Origin: Streptomyces sp. NBC_00708
Lineage (GTDB): Bacteria > Actinomycetota > Actinomycetes > Streptomycetales > Streptomycetaceae
DNA: 64,000 nucleotides
Direction: 5' to 3'
Assembly (NCBI GenBank): GCA_036226585.1
Contig: CP108997.1
Location: forward strand, 4,960,001-5,024,000
Position numbers and translations under genes: made by a program. The notes under the pieces are model-generated. The model was not told the DNA's origin and searched no databases. It was given only the letters and a program-made list of their open reading frames with translations. Of the stretch, positions 1 to 8,087 are shown piece by piece (the stretch's first letter is position 1; each line of letters starts with the position of its first letter).

Positions 1-1
1 C

Positions 2-472
2 TCGGTCTCGGCCGATGCCCGGACATCCCAGCTGCTGCTGAACGGCCGCGAGGTCTCGCCCGCCGGCTGGACCGAAGCCGGTATGCGCGTGTCGGCGACC
101 CGAAGCCGCGGCGAGGAGCGCCCCGGATTCGACGTGGCCGCGCGCCGGGCCGGTTACGAGCTCAAGACGAGGACCACCTCGCAGACCCTCGACATGCTGC
201 GCACCGCTGTGGACATCAGCGCTCTCACCACCCCGCCGCTGCCCTCCTTCGACCTGTTCTGGCGCCGGAAGCAGAAGCTCTGGGACGGCGCGGCAGGCCT
301 GTGCATGGCCACTGCCGCGGGGTTGCGGAGCTGCGACGAGAGAGGCGAGCCGCTGACGTGGACGCGCGACTTCCTGTCGGGAGCCACCCCCACGTTCGCC
401 GCCGATGTCACCGGACGGCCCGAGGCCGTCGCCTGGTTCCTGGACGCCGGGCCGCGCCCCGCCCGGTCATGA
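2..472 (+). CDS. Hypothetical protein, 5'-truncated by window edge
   Basis: The reading frame is open from the first bases of the window and ends in a TGA at 470-472, so the start lies to the left and about 156 C-terminal residues are visible. An internal ATG at 83 exists, but the codons before it are open and have normal coding bias, so I treat it as internal. The visible part is soluble, with no membrane segment and no motif I recognise; it has several Trp and Phe residues around FDLFWRRKQKLW. It ends just before the tRNA-Arg terminator, which faces it. Function unknown. Confidence 0.6.
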   Translation, partial: SVSADARTSQLLLNGREVSPAGWTEAGMRVSATRSRGEERPGFDVAARRAGYELKTRTTSQTLDMLRTAVDISALTTPPLPSFDLFWRRKQKLWDGAAGLCMATAAGLRSCDERGEPLTWTRDFLSGATPTFAADVTGRPEAVAWFLDAGPRPARS

Positions 473-478
473 CGGCAC

Positions 479-515
479 AAAAAAGCGCTGACCGACATTT
501 CTGTGGTCAGCGCTT
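479..515 (-). terminator. Intrinsic terminator of tRNA-Arg
   Basis: An 11-bp perfect inverted repeat (483-493 AAGCGCTGACC, 505-515 its complement) with an 11-nt loop is followed, on the minus strand, by a run of T. It lies about 20 nt past the tRNA 3' end, as expected for a factor-independent terminator of this tRNA. The hairpin may also limit read-through from the convergent gene on the left. Confidence 0.85.
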
Positions 516-535
516 CTGTGGCACTTCCTGCGAAG

Positions 536-607
536 TGCCCCCGGCAGGATTCGAACCTGCGCACCCGGCTCCGGAGGCCGATGCTCTATCCCCTGAGCTA
601 CGGGGGC
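536..607 (-). tRNA. tRNA-Arg, anticodon CCG
   Basis: On the minus strand the acceptor arms GCCCCCG and CGGGGGC pair perfectly. The D stem is GCTC/GAGC and the anticodon loop CTCCGGA places anticodon CCG, which reads CGG (Arg). The T arm is GCAGG-TTCGAAT-CCTGC. Discriminator base A is at 536 and no CCA is encoded. The mature length is 72 nt without CCA. CGG is a common Arg codon at this GC content. The gene lies beside an ArgRS-like reading frame. Confidence 0.95.
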
Positions 608-790
608 GTATCGCTGTGTTGCTCGGCGACGGGTGAAACACTACCAGCTCCGACGGGGTGCCCGTGAACAGGTATTCCGCGTCATCGCGCGGCGGTGGGA
701 GACCCCCCGCACACACATCCGGCCAACCTCGCCGCCCCTCGTCCGGGGGCGGAAGTGGGCAAAACCCGGACGCAGCCCCTCCGGCCCGCC

Positions 791-796
791 TACTCT
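791..796 (+). promoter_or_regulatory. Candidate -10 box, leaderless start of receiver gene
   Basis: TACTCT fits the TANNNT consensus and ends six bases before the GTG at 803. This spacing would put the transcription start at or next to the initiation codon, giving a leaderless mRNA. No clear Shine-Dalgarno sequence sits at a usable distance. Confidence 0.4.
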
Positions 797-802
797 CGAA
801 GG

Positions 803-1237
803 GTGTCAGGGGCATGCGGCCGCGTGCTTGTTGTCGACGACAACAAGGTCATCCGGCAGTTGATCAGGGTCAACCTCGAGCTGGAGGGCTTCGAGGTCGT
901 GACCGCGGGCGATGGTGTCGAGTGTCTGGATCTGGTGCACCGGGTCCGCCCCGACGTGATCACGCTCGATGTCGTCATGCCCCGGCTCGACGGCCTCCAG
1001 ACCGCCACCCGGCTGCGGTCCGACCCGCGCACCGGGCATCTGCCGCTCGCGATCATCAGCGCCTGCACACCGTACGAGGTGGACAACGGGGTCGCCGCCG
1101 GGGTCGACGCGTTCCTCGCCAAGCCCTTCGAGCCGAGCGAACTGGTGCGGCTCGTGCGCCGGCTGATGGAGCGGGGCCGGGCGCCCGTGTTCGACGGTGG
1201 ACCGGGTGCCGGGCGGGCGGAGAGCTCCGCCGGCTGA
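803..1237 (+). CDS. Stand-alone response-regulator receiver protein
   Basis: This 144-residue protein is a single CheY-like receiver domain. Visible hallmarks are the acidic pair in LVVDDNK (residues 9-15), the phospho-acceptor Asp56 in TLDVVMP, and the conserved Lys107 in LAKPFEPSEL. After the domain there is only a short Gly/Arg-rich tail, so there is no DNA-binding output and it probably acts by protein contact. The open frame extends upstream to 695. I chose GTG 803 because homology starts here (SGACGRVLVVDD) and a -10 box lies six bases upstream; GTG 824 is a less likely alternative. No histidine kinase is adjacent, so its partner is unknown. Confidence 0.85.
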   Translation: MSGACGRVLVVDDNKVIRQLIRVNLELEGFEVVTAGDGVECLDLVHRVRPDVITLDVVMPRLDGLQTATRLRSDPRTGHLPLAIISACTPYEVDNGVAAGVDAFLAKPFEPSELVRLVRRLMERGRAPVFDGGPGAGRAESSAG

Positions 1238-1280
1238 CCGCATGGCGAAACCGGTTCGCGAAGGGCCCCCCTCCCTCCCA

Positions 1281-1286
1281 TACGCT
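1281..1286 (+). promoter_or_regulatory. Candidate -10 box, leaderless start of ArgRS-like gene
   Basis: TACGCT matches TANNNT and ends six bases before GTG 1293, the chosen start of the ArgRS-like gene. The sequence GGTCCC between them holds no convincing ribosome-binding site, so a leaderless transcript covering the ArgRS-like gene and lysA is plausible. Confidence 0.4.
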
Positions 1287-1292
1287 GGTCCC

Positions 1293-2492
1293 GTGACCCC
1301 CGTCGATCTCTCCACGACCGTGCTGCACGCCGTGCGCCGCGCGGTCCGCGAGGACGCCCTGCGCGCGCCCGTGCCCGCGCGCGTACGGGTGGAGAGGACC
1401 CGGCCCGGCGGGCGCGGCGACTACGCCAGCGCCGTCGCCCTCCAGCTCGCCGGACCCGCCGGCCTGGCCGCGCGCGAGGTCGCCGAAATCCTCCGCGACC
1501 GGCTCGCCGGCGCCCCCGGAGTCGCCGGTGTCGAGATCACCGGCCCCGGTTTCCTGAACTTCACGCTCGACACCACCGCCGGCGCCGCCGCCCACCGCGA
1601 CCTGGTGCACCGGGTGCGGGAGGAGGGGGAGCGGTACGGGTACGGGGATGCCCTCGCCGGGCAGCGTCCGCTCCTCGTGCACGCCCGCGAGGTCCGGGCC
1701 GCCGTCACGGCCGACGCGGTCCGCCGCCTTCTGGCCGCCCAGGGCGCCGACGTACGCCTCAGCTGCGACGGGGAGCCGGACGCGGACTGGACCCGGCTCG
1801 GGGTGAGCGCCGAGGCGTACGGGATGCCGCAGACACCCGGCGCCGAGGGCGCCGGCCGGGAGACGCCCGGCGCCGTCGCCCACGAACCGTCCGCGCCCGG
1901 CCCCGTCCATGACGCATCGCCCGCGCCCGGCGCCGCCGCCCACGCTTCCGCCCAGGCGGAAACCCCCCTCCGCCCCGTCCCCGCCGGCGAAACCGCCGCC
2001 GAACTGCTCACCCGCCTCGGCCCCGACGCCGCCCGGTGGGGCCTGCTCCGGGCCGCCGGGCACGACCGTGCCCCCCTCGGGCCCGAGCTGATCGCGCAGA
2101 CCGAGGCCAACGCCCTCTTCCGGATCCGTTACGCGTACGCCCGCGCCCGTGCCGTGCTGCGGGGCGCGGACCGGCTCGGGGTCGCCGTCGCGGGGCCCGG
2201 TGAGGACATCGACGCCACCGAGGCGTCCACCGCCCTGCTCGCGCTGCTCGACGCGCACCCCGCCGTACTCGCGGGCGCAGCCCGCCACCGCGCCCCCGAC
2301 CGGCTCGCCCGGCACCTCGAAGCGGTCGCGGGCGCCTTCTTCGACTTCCACGACGCCGCCCCGCCGCTCCCCGTCGGGGACGAGAAACCCTCGGCCGCCC
2401 ACCGCTCCCGGACGGCCGTCGCCGAAGCCGCCGGGACGGTGCTGGCCGGCGGCCTGTCCCTGCTCGGCGTCAGCGCGCCCGAACACCTCTGA
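1293..2492 (+). CDS. ArgRS-like protein lacking the catalytic core (DALR domain)
   Basis: The 399-residue product resembles the two tRNA-binding ends of class I arginyl-tRNA synthetase. The N-terminal ~95 residues look like the additional domain 1 and include GPGFLNFTL. The C-terminal ~140 residues resemble the DALR anticodon-binding domain, with AFFDFHD, LPVGDE, AHRSR and the terminal LLGVSAPEHL typical of ArgRS. Between them only a short remnant and an Ala/Pro-rich linker remain; the HIGH-type and KMSKS-type ATP-binding signatures are absent and ArgRS is normally ~570-590 residues. It is therefore unlikely to charge tRNA and may bind tRNA-Arg. It sits 25 bp upstream of lysA, probably in one transcript. 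GTG 1293 is chosen because a -10 box precedes it and homology begins there. Confidence 0.75.
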   Translation: MTPVDLSTTVLHAVRRAVREDALRAPVPARVRVERTRPGGRGDYASAVALQLAGPAGLAAREVAEILRDRLAGAPGVAGVEITGPGFLNFTLDTTAGAAAHRDLVHRVREEGERYGYGDALAGQRPLLVHAREVRAAVTADAVRRLLAAQGADVRLSCDGEPDADWTRLGVSAEAYGMPQTPGAEGAGRETPGAVAHEPSAPGPVHDASPAPGAAAHASAQAETPLRPVPAGETAAELLTRLGPDAARWGLLRAAGHDRAPLGPELIAQTEANALFRIRYAYARARAVLRGADRLGVAVAGPGEDIDATEASTALLALLDAHPAVLAGAARHRAPDRLARHLEAVAGAFFDFHDAAPPLPVGDEKPSAAHRSRTAVAEAAGTVLAGGLSLLGVSAPEHL

Positions 2493-2517
2493 AGACCCGA
2501 GAGAGCAGAGCCACACG

Positions 2518-3909
2518 ATGAGCCGTTCCGCACACCCCGCCGGACCCCGTCACGCCGACGTCATGACCGACGGCCACTACCTCGCCCCCGCCGACGACCT
2601 CAACGCCCTCGACGAGAAGGTGTGGTCCCGCACCGTCACCCGCGACGAGCACGGCGCCCTGACCGTCGGCGGAATCCCGGTCTCCCGGCTGGCCGAGGAG
2701 TTCGGCACCCCCGCCTACTTCCTCGACGAGGCCGACTTCCGGGCCCGCTGCCGCGCCTGGTCCGACGCCTTCGGGCCCGGGGCCGACGTCTTCTACGCCG
2801 GCAAGGCGTTCCTCTCCCGGGCGGTCGTGCGCTGGCTCAAGGAGGAGGGGCTCAACCTCGACGTCTGCTCGGGCGGCGAGCTGACCACCGCCCTGAACGC
2901 CGGGATGCCCGCCGAGCGCATCGCCTTCCACGGCAACAACAAGACCGTCGAGGAGATCGAGCGGGCCGTCGAGGCGGGCGTCGGACGCATCGTCCTCGAC
3001 TCCTTCCAGGAGATCGTCCGCGTCGCCCACGTCGCGCAGAGCCTCGGCAGGCGCCAGCGCGTCCAGATCCGGGTCACCGTCGGCGTCGAGGCGCACACCC
3101 ACGAGTTCATCGCCACCGCCCACGAGGACCAGAAGTTCGGCATCGCGCTGGCCGGGGGACAGGCCGCCGAGGCGGTCCGCCGGGCGCTCACGCTCGACGG
3201 GCTCGAACTCGTCGGCATCCACTCCCACATCGGCTCGCAGATCTTCGACATGGCCGGCTTCGAGGTCTCCGCCCGCCGCGTCGTGCAGCTGCTCGCCGAG
3301 GTGCGCGACGAACACGGCGTCGAACTGCCCGAGATCGACCTCGGCGGCGGCCTCGGCATCGCGTACACCTCCGAGGACGACCCGCGCGAGCCGCACGAGA
3401 TCGCCAAGTCGCTCGGCGACATCGTGACCCGCGAGTGCGAGGCCGCCGGGCTCGCCACCCCCCGTATCTCCGTCGAGCCGGGCCGCGCCATCGTCGGCCC
3501 GACCGCCTTCACGCTGTACGAGGTCGGCACCATCAAGCCGCTGGAGGGGCTGCGCACCTACGTGAGCGTCGACGGCGGCATGTCGGACAACATCCGCACC
3601 GCGCTGTACGACGCCGAGTACAGCGTCGCGCTTGTCTCGCGCACCTCGGACGCCGAACCGATGCTCGTCCGCGTCGTCGGCAAGCACTGCGAGAGCGGCG
3701 ACATCGTGGTCAAGGACGCCTACCTCCCGTCCGACCTGGCCCCCGGAGACCTGATCGCCGTGCCCGCCACCGGCGCGTACTGCCGCTCCATGGCGAGCAA
3801 CTACAACCACGCCCTGCGCCCGCCGGTCGTCGCCGTGCGGGACGGGGAGGCGCGGGTGATCGTCCGGCGTGAGACGGAGGAAGATCTCCTGCGTCTCGAT
3901 GTCGGCTGA
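2518..3909 (+). CDS. lysA: Diaminopimelate decarboxylase
   Basis: LysA converts meso-diaminopimelate to lysine and CO2 with pyridoxal phosphate, the last step of lysine synthesis in the cytoplasm. The 463-residue product shows the fold-III PLP enzyme motifs in order: the Schiff-base lysine in FYAGKAF (Lys96), CSGGEL, HSHIGSQ, the glycine-rich phosphate site GGGLGIAY, EPGRAIVG, and the dimer-interface active-site motifs CESGD and GAYCRSMASNYN. ATG 2518 is preceded by a purine-rich GAGAGCAGAG site. It follows the ArgRS-like gene by 25 bp. An in-frame ATG at 2563 is possible but less well placed. Confidence 0.97.
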   Translation: MSRSAHPAGPRHADVMTDGHYLAPADDLNALDEKVWSRTVTRDEHGALTVGGIPVSRLAEEFGTPAYFLDEADFRARCRAWSDAFGPGADVFYAGKAFLSRAVVRWLKEEGLNLDVCSGGELTTALNAGMPAERIAFHGNNKTVEEIERAVEAGVGRIVLDSFQEIVRVAHVAQSLGRRQRVQIRVTVGVEAHTHEFIATAHEDQKFGIALAGGQAAEAVRRALTLDGLELVGIHSHIGSQIFDMAGFEVSARRVVQLLAEVRDEHGVELPEIDLGGGLGIAYTSEDDPREPHEIAKSLGDIVTRECEAAGLATPRISVEPGRAIVGPTAFTLYEVGTIKPLEGLRTYVSVDGGMSDNIRTALYDAEYSVALVSRTSDAEPMLVRVVGKHCESGDIVVKDAYLPSDLAPGDLIAVPATGAYCRSMASNYNHALRPPVVAVRDGEARVIVRRETEEDLLRLDVG

Positions 3910-3959
3910 TGCCGTATTTCCGGGGACGTACCACGGTATCCCCGTAAACATCTCAGGAT

Positions 3960-3988
3960 CCGGACGGGTGGCGGGAACACCCGTCCGG
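3960..3988. terminator. 11-bp hairpin between lysA and hom
   Basis: CCGGACGGGTG (3960-3970) and its exact complement (3978-3988) flank a 7-nt loop. No T-run follows, which is common for Streptomyces terminators. It lies 50 bp past lysA and about 45 bp before hom, so it may end the lysA transcript or act in the hom leader. Confidence 0.5.
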
Positions 3989-4034
3989 TGAGTGAGACTG
4001 GTCCGTACAACAGGTGTAAAGGAAACGAGGTCGG

Positions 4035-5336
4035 ATGATGCGTACGCGTCCGCTGAAGGTGGCGCTGCTGGGCTGTGGAGTGGTCGGCTCAGAGGTGGCG
4101 CGCATCATGACGACGCACGCCGACGACCTCACGGCGCGCATCGGCGCGCCGGTGGAGCTCGCCGGTGTCGCCGTCCGCCGGCCCTCCAAGGTGCGCGAGG
4201 GCATCGACCCCGCGCTGATCACCACGGACGCGACCGCCCTCGTCAAACGCGGCGACATCGACGTCGTCATCGAGGTCATCGGGGGCATCGAGCCCGCCCG
4301 TACGCTCATCAGGACCGCCTTCGAGCACGGCGCGAGCGTCGTCTCCGCCAACAAGGCGCTGCTCGCCGAGGACGGCGCCGCCCTGCACGCCGCCGCCGAA
4401 CAGCACGGCCGGGACCTCTACTACGAGGCCGCCGTGGCCGGTGCCATCCCGCTCGTCCGGCCGCTGCGCGAGTCGCTCGCGGGCGACAAGGTGAACCGGG
4501 TGCTCGGCATCGTCAACGGCACCACCAACTTCATCCTCGACAAGATGGACACCAGCGGCGCCGGCTACTCCGAGGCGCTCGACGAGGCCACCGCCCTCGG
4601 TTACGCGGAGGCCGACCCCACCGCCGACGTGGAGGGCTTCGACGCCGCCGCCAAGGCCGCGATCCTCGCCGGTATCGCCTTCCACACCCGGGTGAAGATC
4701 GGCGATGTGCACCGCGAGGGCATCACCGAGGTCACCGCCGCCGACATCGCCTCCGCCCGCCGTATGGGCTGCACCGTCAAGCTCCTCGCCATCTGCGAGC
4801 GCGCCGCCGACGGGGCCTCGGTGACGGCCCGCGTGCACCCCGCGATGATCCCGCTGAGTCACCCCCTCGCCTCCGTGCGCGAGGCGTACAACGCGGTGTT
4901 CGTCGAGGCGGAGGCCGCCGGGCAGCTGATGTTCTACGGCCCCGGCGCGGGCGGCGCGCCCACCGCGTCCGCCGTCCTGGGCGACCTCGTCGCCGTCTGC
5001 CGCAACAAGCTCAACGAGGCCCCCGGGCCCGGCGAGTCCGCGTACACGCGTCTGCCGGTGAGCCCCATGGGCGACGTCGTCACGCGGTACCACATCAGCC
5101 TCGACGTGGCCGACAAACCGGGCGTGCTCGCCCAGGTAGCGACGGTCTTCGCCGAACAGGACGTATCGATCGATACGGTCCGCCAGCAAGGCCGACAGGA
5201 CGGCAGCGGCGAGGCATCGCTCGTCGTCGTCACCCACCGCGCGCCCGACGCCGCCCTCTCCGGGACCGTCGAGGCGCTGCGCAAGCTCGACACCGTGCGC
5301 GGTGTCGCCAGCATCATGCGTGTTGAAGGGGAGTAA
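4035..5336 (+). CDS. hom: Homoserine dehydrogenase
   Basis: This enzyme reduces aspartate semialdehyde to homoserine, the branch point to threonine and methionine. The 433-residue protein has an N-terminal Rossmann nucleotide site (GCGVVGSE, Gly13-Gly18), the catalytic domain with NGTTNFIL and the AEADPTADVEG substrate motif, and a C-terminal ACT domain from about residue 352 (DKPGVLAQVATVF), the usual site of threonine feedback inhibition. It starts at tandem ATGs (4035 and 4038) after GGAAACGAGG. thrC follows after 6 bp, so the two are cotranscribed. Confidence 0.96.
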   Translation: MMRTRPLKVALLGCGVVGSEVARIMTTHADDLTARIGAPVELAGVAVRRPSKVREGIDPALITTDATALVKRGDIDVVIEVIGGIEPARTLIRTAFEHGASVVSANKALLAEDGAALHAAAEQHGRDLYYEAAVAGAIPLVRPLRESLAGDKVNRVLGIVNGTTNFILDKMDTSGAGYSEALDEATALGYAEADPTADVEGFDAAAKAAILAGIAFHTRVKIGDVHREGITEVTAADIASARRMGCTVKLLAICERAADGASVTARVHPAMIPLSHPLASVREAYNAVFVEAEAAGQLMFYGPGAGGAPTASAVLGDLVAVCRNKLNEAPGPGESAYTRLPVSPMGDVVTRYHISLDVADKPGVLAQVATVFAEQDVSIDTVRQQGRQDGSGEASLVVVTHRAPDAALSGTVEALRKLDTVRGVASIMRVEGE

Positions 5337-5342
5337 GGACCC

Positions 5343-6413
5343 ATGACCACCAAGGGCACCCACCAGTGGCGCGGCATCATCGAGGAGTACCGGGACCGTC
5401 TCCCGGTCACGAGCACGACGCCGGTCGTCACGCTCCGTGAGGGCGGCACGCCGCTCGTCCCCGCTCAGGTCCTCTCCGAGCGCACGGGCTGCGAGGTGCA
5501 CCTCAAGGTCGAGGGCGCCAACCCCACCGGGTCCTTCAAGGACCGCGGCATGACCATGGCCATCACCCGGGCCAAGGAGGAGGGCGCGCAGGCCGTCATC
5601 TGCGCCTCCACCGGCAACACCTCCGCCTCGGCCGCCGCCTACGCGGTCCGGGCCGGGATGGTCTGCGCCGTCCTCGTGCCGCAGGGCAAGATCGCGCTCG
5701 GCAAGATGGGCCAGGCGCTCGTCCACGGCGCCAAGATCCTCCAGGTCGACGGCAACTTCGACGACTGCCTGACGCTGGCCCGCTCGCTCTCGGACAACTA
5801 CCCGGTCGCGCTGGTCAATTCGGTCAACCCGGTCCGTATCGAGGGCCAGAAGACCGCCGCGTTCGAGATCGTCGACGCGCTCGGCGACGCCCCGGACATC
5901 CACGTCCTCCCGGTCGGCAACGCCGGCAACATCACCGCGTACTGGAAGGGCTACACCGAGTACGCCGGGGACGGCATGTCGACGCACAAGCCGCGGATGT
6001 GGGGCTTCCAGGCCTCCGGCTCCGCGCCCATCGTGCGCGGCGAGGTCGTCAAGGACCCGTCGACCATCGCCACCGCGATCCGGATCGGCAACCCGGCCTC
6101 CTGGAACTACGCGCTCGCCGCGCGCGACGAGTCCGGCGGCTTCATCGACGAGGTCACGGACCGTCAGATCCTGTCCGCGTACCGCCTGTTGGCCTCCCAG
6201 GAGGGCGTCTTCGTGGAGCCCGCGTCGGCCGCGTCCGTCGCCGGTCTGCTGAAGGCCGCCGAGGAGGGCAAGGTCGACCCCGGCCAGAAGATCGTCTGCA
6301 CGGTCACCGGCAACGGCCTCAAGGACCCCGACTGGGCCGTCGCGGGCGCCCCGCAGCCGGTCACCGTCCCGGTCGACGCGGCCGCCGCCGCAGAGAAGCT
6401 CGGCCTGGCGTAA
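5343..6413 (+). CDS. thrC: Threonine synthase
   Basis: ThrC converts O-phosphohomoserine to threonine with PLP. The 356-residue product has the PLP-binding lysine in [10 protein letters not shown] (Lys66), the ASTGNTSAS loop, and the phosphate-binding VGNAGNI segment. This is the shorter type of threonine synthase found in actinobacteria and Bacillus. Its ribosome-binding site (GGGGAGTAAGGA) overlaps the hom stop codon, showing tight coupling. The kinase that makes its substrate, thrB, lies 350 bp downstream behind a terminator-like region, so it may be expressed separately. Confidence 0.96.
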   Translation: MTTKGTHQWRGIIEEYRDRLPVTSTTPVVTLREGGTPLVPAQVLSERTGCEVHLKVEGANPTGSFKDRGMTMAITRAKEEGAQAVICASTGNTSASAAAYAVRAGMVCAVLVPQGKIALGKMGQALVHGAKILQVDGNFDDCLTLARSLSDNYPVALVNSVNPVRIEGQKTAAFEIVDALGDAPDIHVLPVGNAGNITAYWKGYTEYAGDGMSTHKPRMWGFQASGSAPIVRGEVVKDPSTIATAIRIGNPASWNYALAARDESGGFIDEVTDRQILSAYRLLASQEGVFVEPASAASVAGLLKAAEEGKVDPGQKIVCTVTGNGLKDPDWAVAGAPQPVTVPVDAAAAAEKLGLA

Positions 6414-6763
6414 CGCCGTACGACGAGGTCCCCGGGGCGGTCCGCACACGACGGGCCCGGGGACACCGTCCCCCGGTCGGCACACGGCGGCCCCGGGGAC
6501 ACCGCCCCCACGGCGACACCTCGTCAGAAAGGGCGCCCGACCGGCCCTTTCCGGTGCGGAGAGCGCATCGCGGGCGTGCGACACGCATCGTGCGCCTCCT
6601 GTGCGCCCTATGTCGCCACAGAACCTTCCTTCGATAAGCTGTACCCAACCCGCCCCGCCGCATCTGCCGGGGCGACCGTGCCGTTGCGGCTCCCCCCGAA
6701 CACCATCCCCGCAGTCGCAGCGCCCCGAATCCCCGCCGCCTCACAAGGAGAGTCGTCACAGCG
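6414..6763 (+). other. thrC-thrB spacer with tandem repeat and hairpins
   Basis: This 350-bp spacer holds no convincing gene. A 24-bp segment (6445-6468) recurs at 6481-6504 with two mismatches, a 36-bp period, and GACGAGGT (6422) pairs with ACCTCGTC (6518). A short hairpin, AAAGGGC at 6528-6534 with GCCCTTT at 6544-6550, is a candidate thrC terminator. A TAAGCT hexamer near 6633 could be a -10 box for thrB. Confidence 0.5.
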
Positions 6764-7681
6764 ATGGCCGGTCCCGCCTTCCGAGCCGCCGCCGTCCGGG
6801 TGCGCGTCCCCGCGACCAGCGCCAACCTGGGGCCCGGTTTCGACGCCCTCGGCCTGTCGCTCGGCCTGTACGACGACGTCGTCGTCCGCGTCGCCGACTC
6901 CGGACTGCACATCGACATCGCCGGCGAGGGTGCGGACACCCTGCCCCGCGACGAGAAGCACCTGCTCGTACGGTCCCTGCGCACCGCCTTCGACCTGCTC
7001 GGCGGTCAGCCGCGCGGCCTGGAGATCGTCTGCGCCAACCGCATCCCGCACGGGCGCGGCCTCGGCTCCTCCTCCGCCGCCATCTGCGCCGGCATCGTCG
7101 CCGCCCGCGCCGTGACGACCGGCGGCGACGCCCGCCTCGACGACGCGGCCCTGCTGGAACTCGCCACCGAGATCGAGGGCCACCCGGACAACGTCGCGGC
7201 CTGTCTCCTCGGCGGATTCACGCTCGCCTGGATGGACGGCGCGTCCGCCCGCGCGATCAGGATGGATCCCGCTGATTCCATCGTTCCGGTGGTTTTCGTC
7301 CCCGGCAAGCCGGTGCTGACCGAGACCGCCCGCGGCCTGCTGCCGCGCACCGTCCCGCACGTCGACGCCGCCTTCAACGCGGGCCGTGCCGCCCTCCTCG
7401 TCGAGGCCCTGACCAGGCGCCCCGAGCTGCTGCTCACGGCCACCGAGGACCGGCTGCACCAGGACTACCGCGCGCCCGCCATGCCCGAGAGCGTCGAACT
7501 CGTGGGCCGGCTGCGCGCCGAGGGCGTTCCCGCGGTCATCTCCGGCGCGGGACCGACGGTGCTGGCCCTGGCCGAGGACGGCGCGGCCGACAAGGTCGCC
7601 GCGCTGGCGGGCGAGGGATGGGCGGCCAACCGGCTCGCTCTCGACGCGCGGGGCGCGAGCGTCCTGCCGCTGGCGCCCTAG
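6764..7681 (+). CDS. thrB: Homoserine kinase
   Basis: ThrB phosphorylates homoserine to O-phosphohomoserine, the substrate of ThrC. The 305-residue protein is a GHMP-family kinase: the N-terminal PATSANLGPGFD substrate segment (residues 16-27), the ATP-binding glycine/serine loop PHGRGLGSSSAA (95-106), and the C-terminal VISGAGPTVLAL motif are all present. ATG 6764 follows an AAGGAG site about 14 bases upstream. It is separated from hom-thrC by 350 bp, so it probably has its own promoter. Confidence 0.96.
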   Translation: MAGPAFRAAAVRVRVPATSANLGPGFDALGLSLGLYDDVVVRVADSGLHIDIAGEGADTLPRDEKHLLVRSLRTAFDLLGGQPRGLEIVCANRIPHGRGLGSSSAAICAGIVAARAVTTGGDARLDDAALLELATEIEGHPDNVAACLLGGFTLAWMDGASARAIRMDPADSIVPVVFVPGKPVLTETARGLLPRTVPHVDAAFNAGRAALLVEALTRRPELLLTATEDRLHQDYRAPAMPESVELVGRLRAEGVPAVISGAGPTVLALAEDGAADKVAALAGEGWAANRLALDARGASVLPLAP

Positions 7682-7781
7682 CGCGCCCGAGGCTGCTGGC
7701 CGAGAAGTGATTGCCGGTGAGTGAGAGGGGGAATGTTTGTTGGAGCCGGTAGTGTTAACCTCAAGTCTGCAATCGACGTCC

Positions 7782-7862
7782 ATGAGGCGCGTTGCTTCGT
7801 GTCCCCTTCGGGACCACCATTTCTTCCGGGAGCCTCCCCAACTGCCTGAGCAGCCTGCCTGA
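7782..7862 (+). CDS. Candidate 26-residue leader peptide of rho
   Basis: An ATG at 7782 opens a 26-codon frame beginning MRRVASCPLRDHHFF and ending in TGA at 7860-7862. It is Arg/Pro-rich. Its last codons and stop lie within the 7840-7868 repeat-hairpin, so a translating ribosome would block that fold. The ribosome-binding site is weak, and the codon pattern is not clearly coding. It could equally be chance; comparison with other Streptomyces rho leaders would decide. Confidence 0.3.
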   Translation: MRRVASCPLRDHHFFREPPQLPEQPA

Positions 7863-7868
7863 GCAGTT
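7840..7868 (+). repeat. 12-bp direct repeat forming a hairpin in the rho leader
   Basis: CTGCCTGAGCAG occurs twice with a 1-base gap. The outer AACTGC (7840-7845) and GCAGTT (7863-7868) are complementary, so the whole element can fold on itself. No T-run follows it. Confidence 0.6.
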
Positions 7869-8087
7869 GCGAGCACGCTCCGGAACCGGCACGACACCCC
7901 TCGCTCGTCCAGGAGTGGGCCGAGCAGGGGGATGCTCGCGCCGGGCCCCAGCACACCTCATCTCTCCGCCGTTCCATCCGGCGGACCACCGCCCCGGCAC
8001 GGGCCGCACCAACCGAGGACCGCAGCCGGACAGCACAACCGGTCGCCGAGCCAGAAGGCCGACGTCCGCTCCAGGGAAGGACCCTTC

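Larger units (their letters stand above)
7682..8087 (+). promoter_or_regulatory. Long leader region of rho
   Basis: The 406 bp before rho contain a TAGTGTTAAC element at 7750-7759 that may be a promoter -10 region, a small ORF at 7782-7862, a GTCCC/GGGAC hairpin at 7801-7814, and a 12-bp direct repeat CTGCCTGAGCAG (7842-7853 and 7855-7866) that can also fold as a hairpin. About 220 bp further to the start codon are C-rich and G-poor in patches, as in Rho-utilisation sites. Rho genes in other bacteria are autoregulated through their leaders; that this one is too is inference. Confidence 0.45.

Noticed and set aside
83..472. ATG 83 as the true start of the first gene
   Set aside because: The same frame is open to the window edge with normal coding bias and no ribosome-binding site precedes the ATG, so the gene is more likely truncated.
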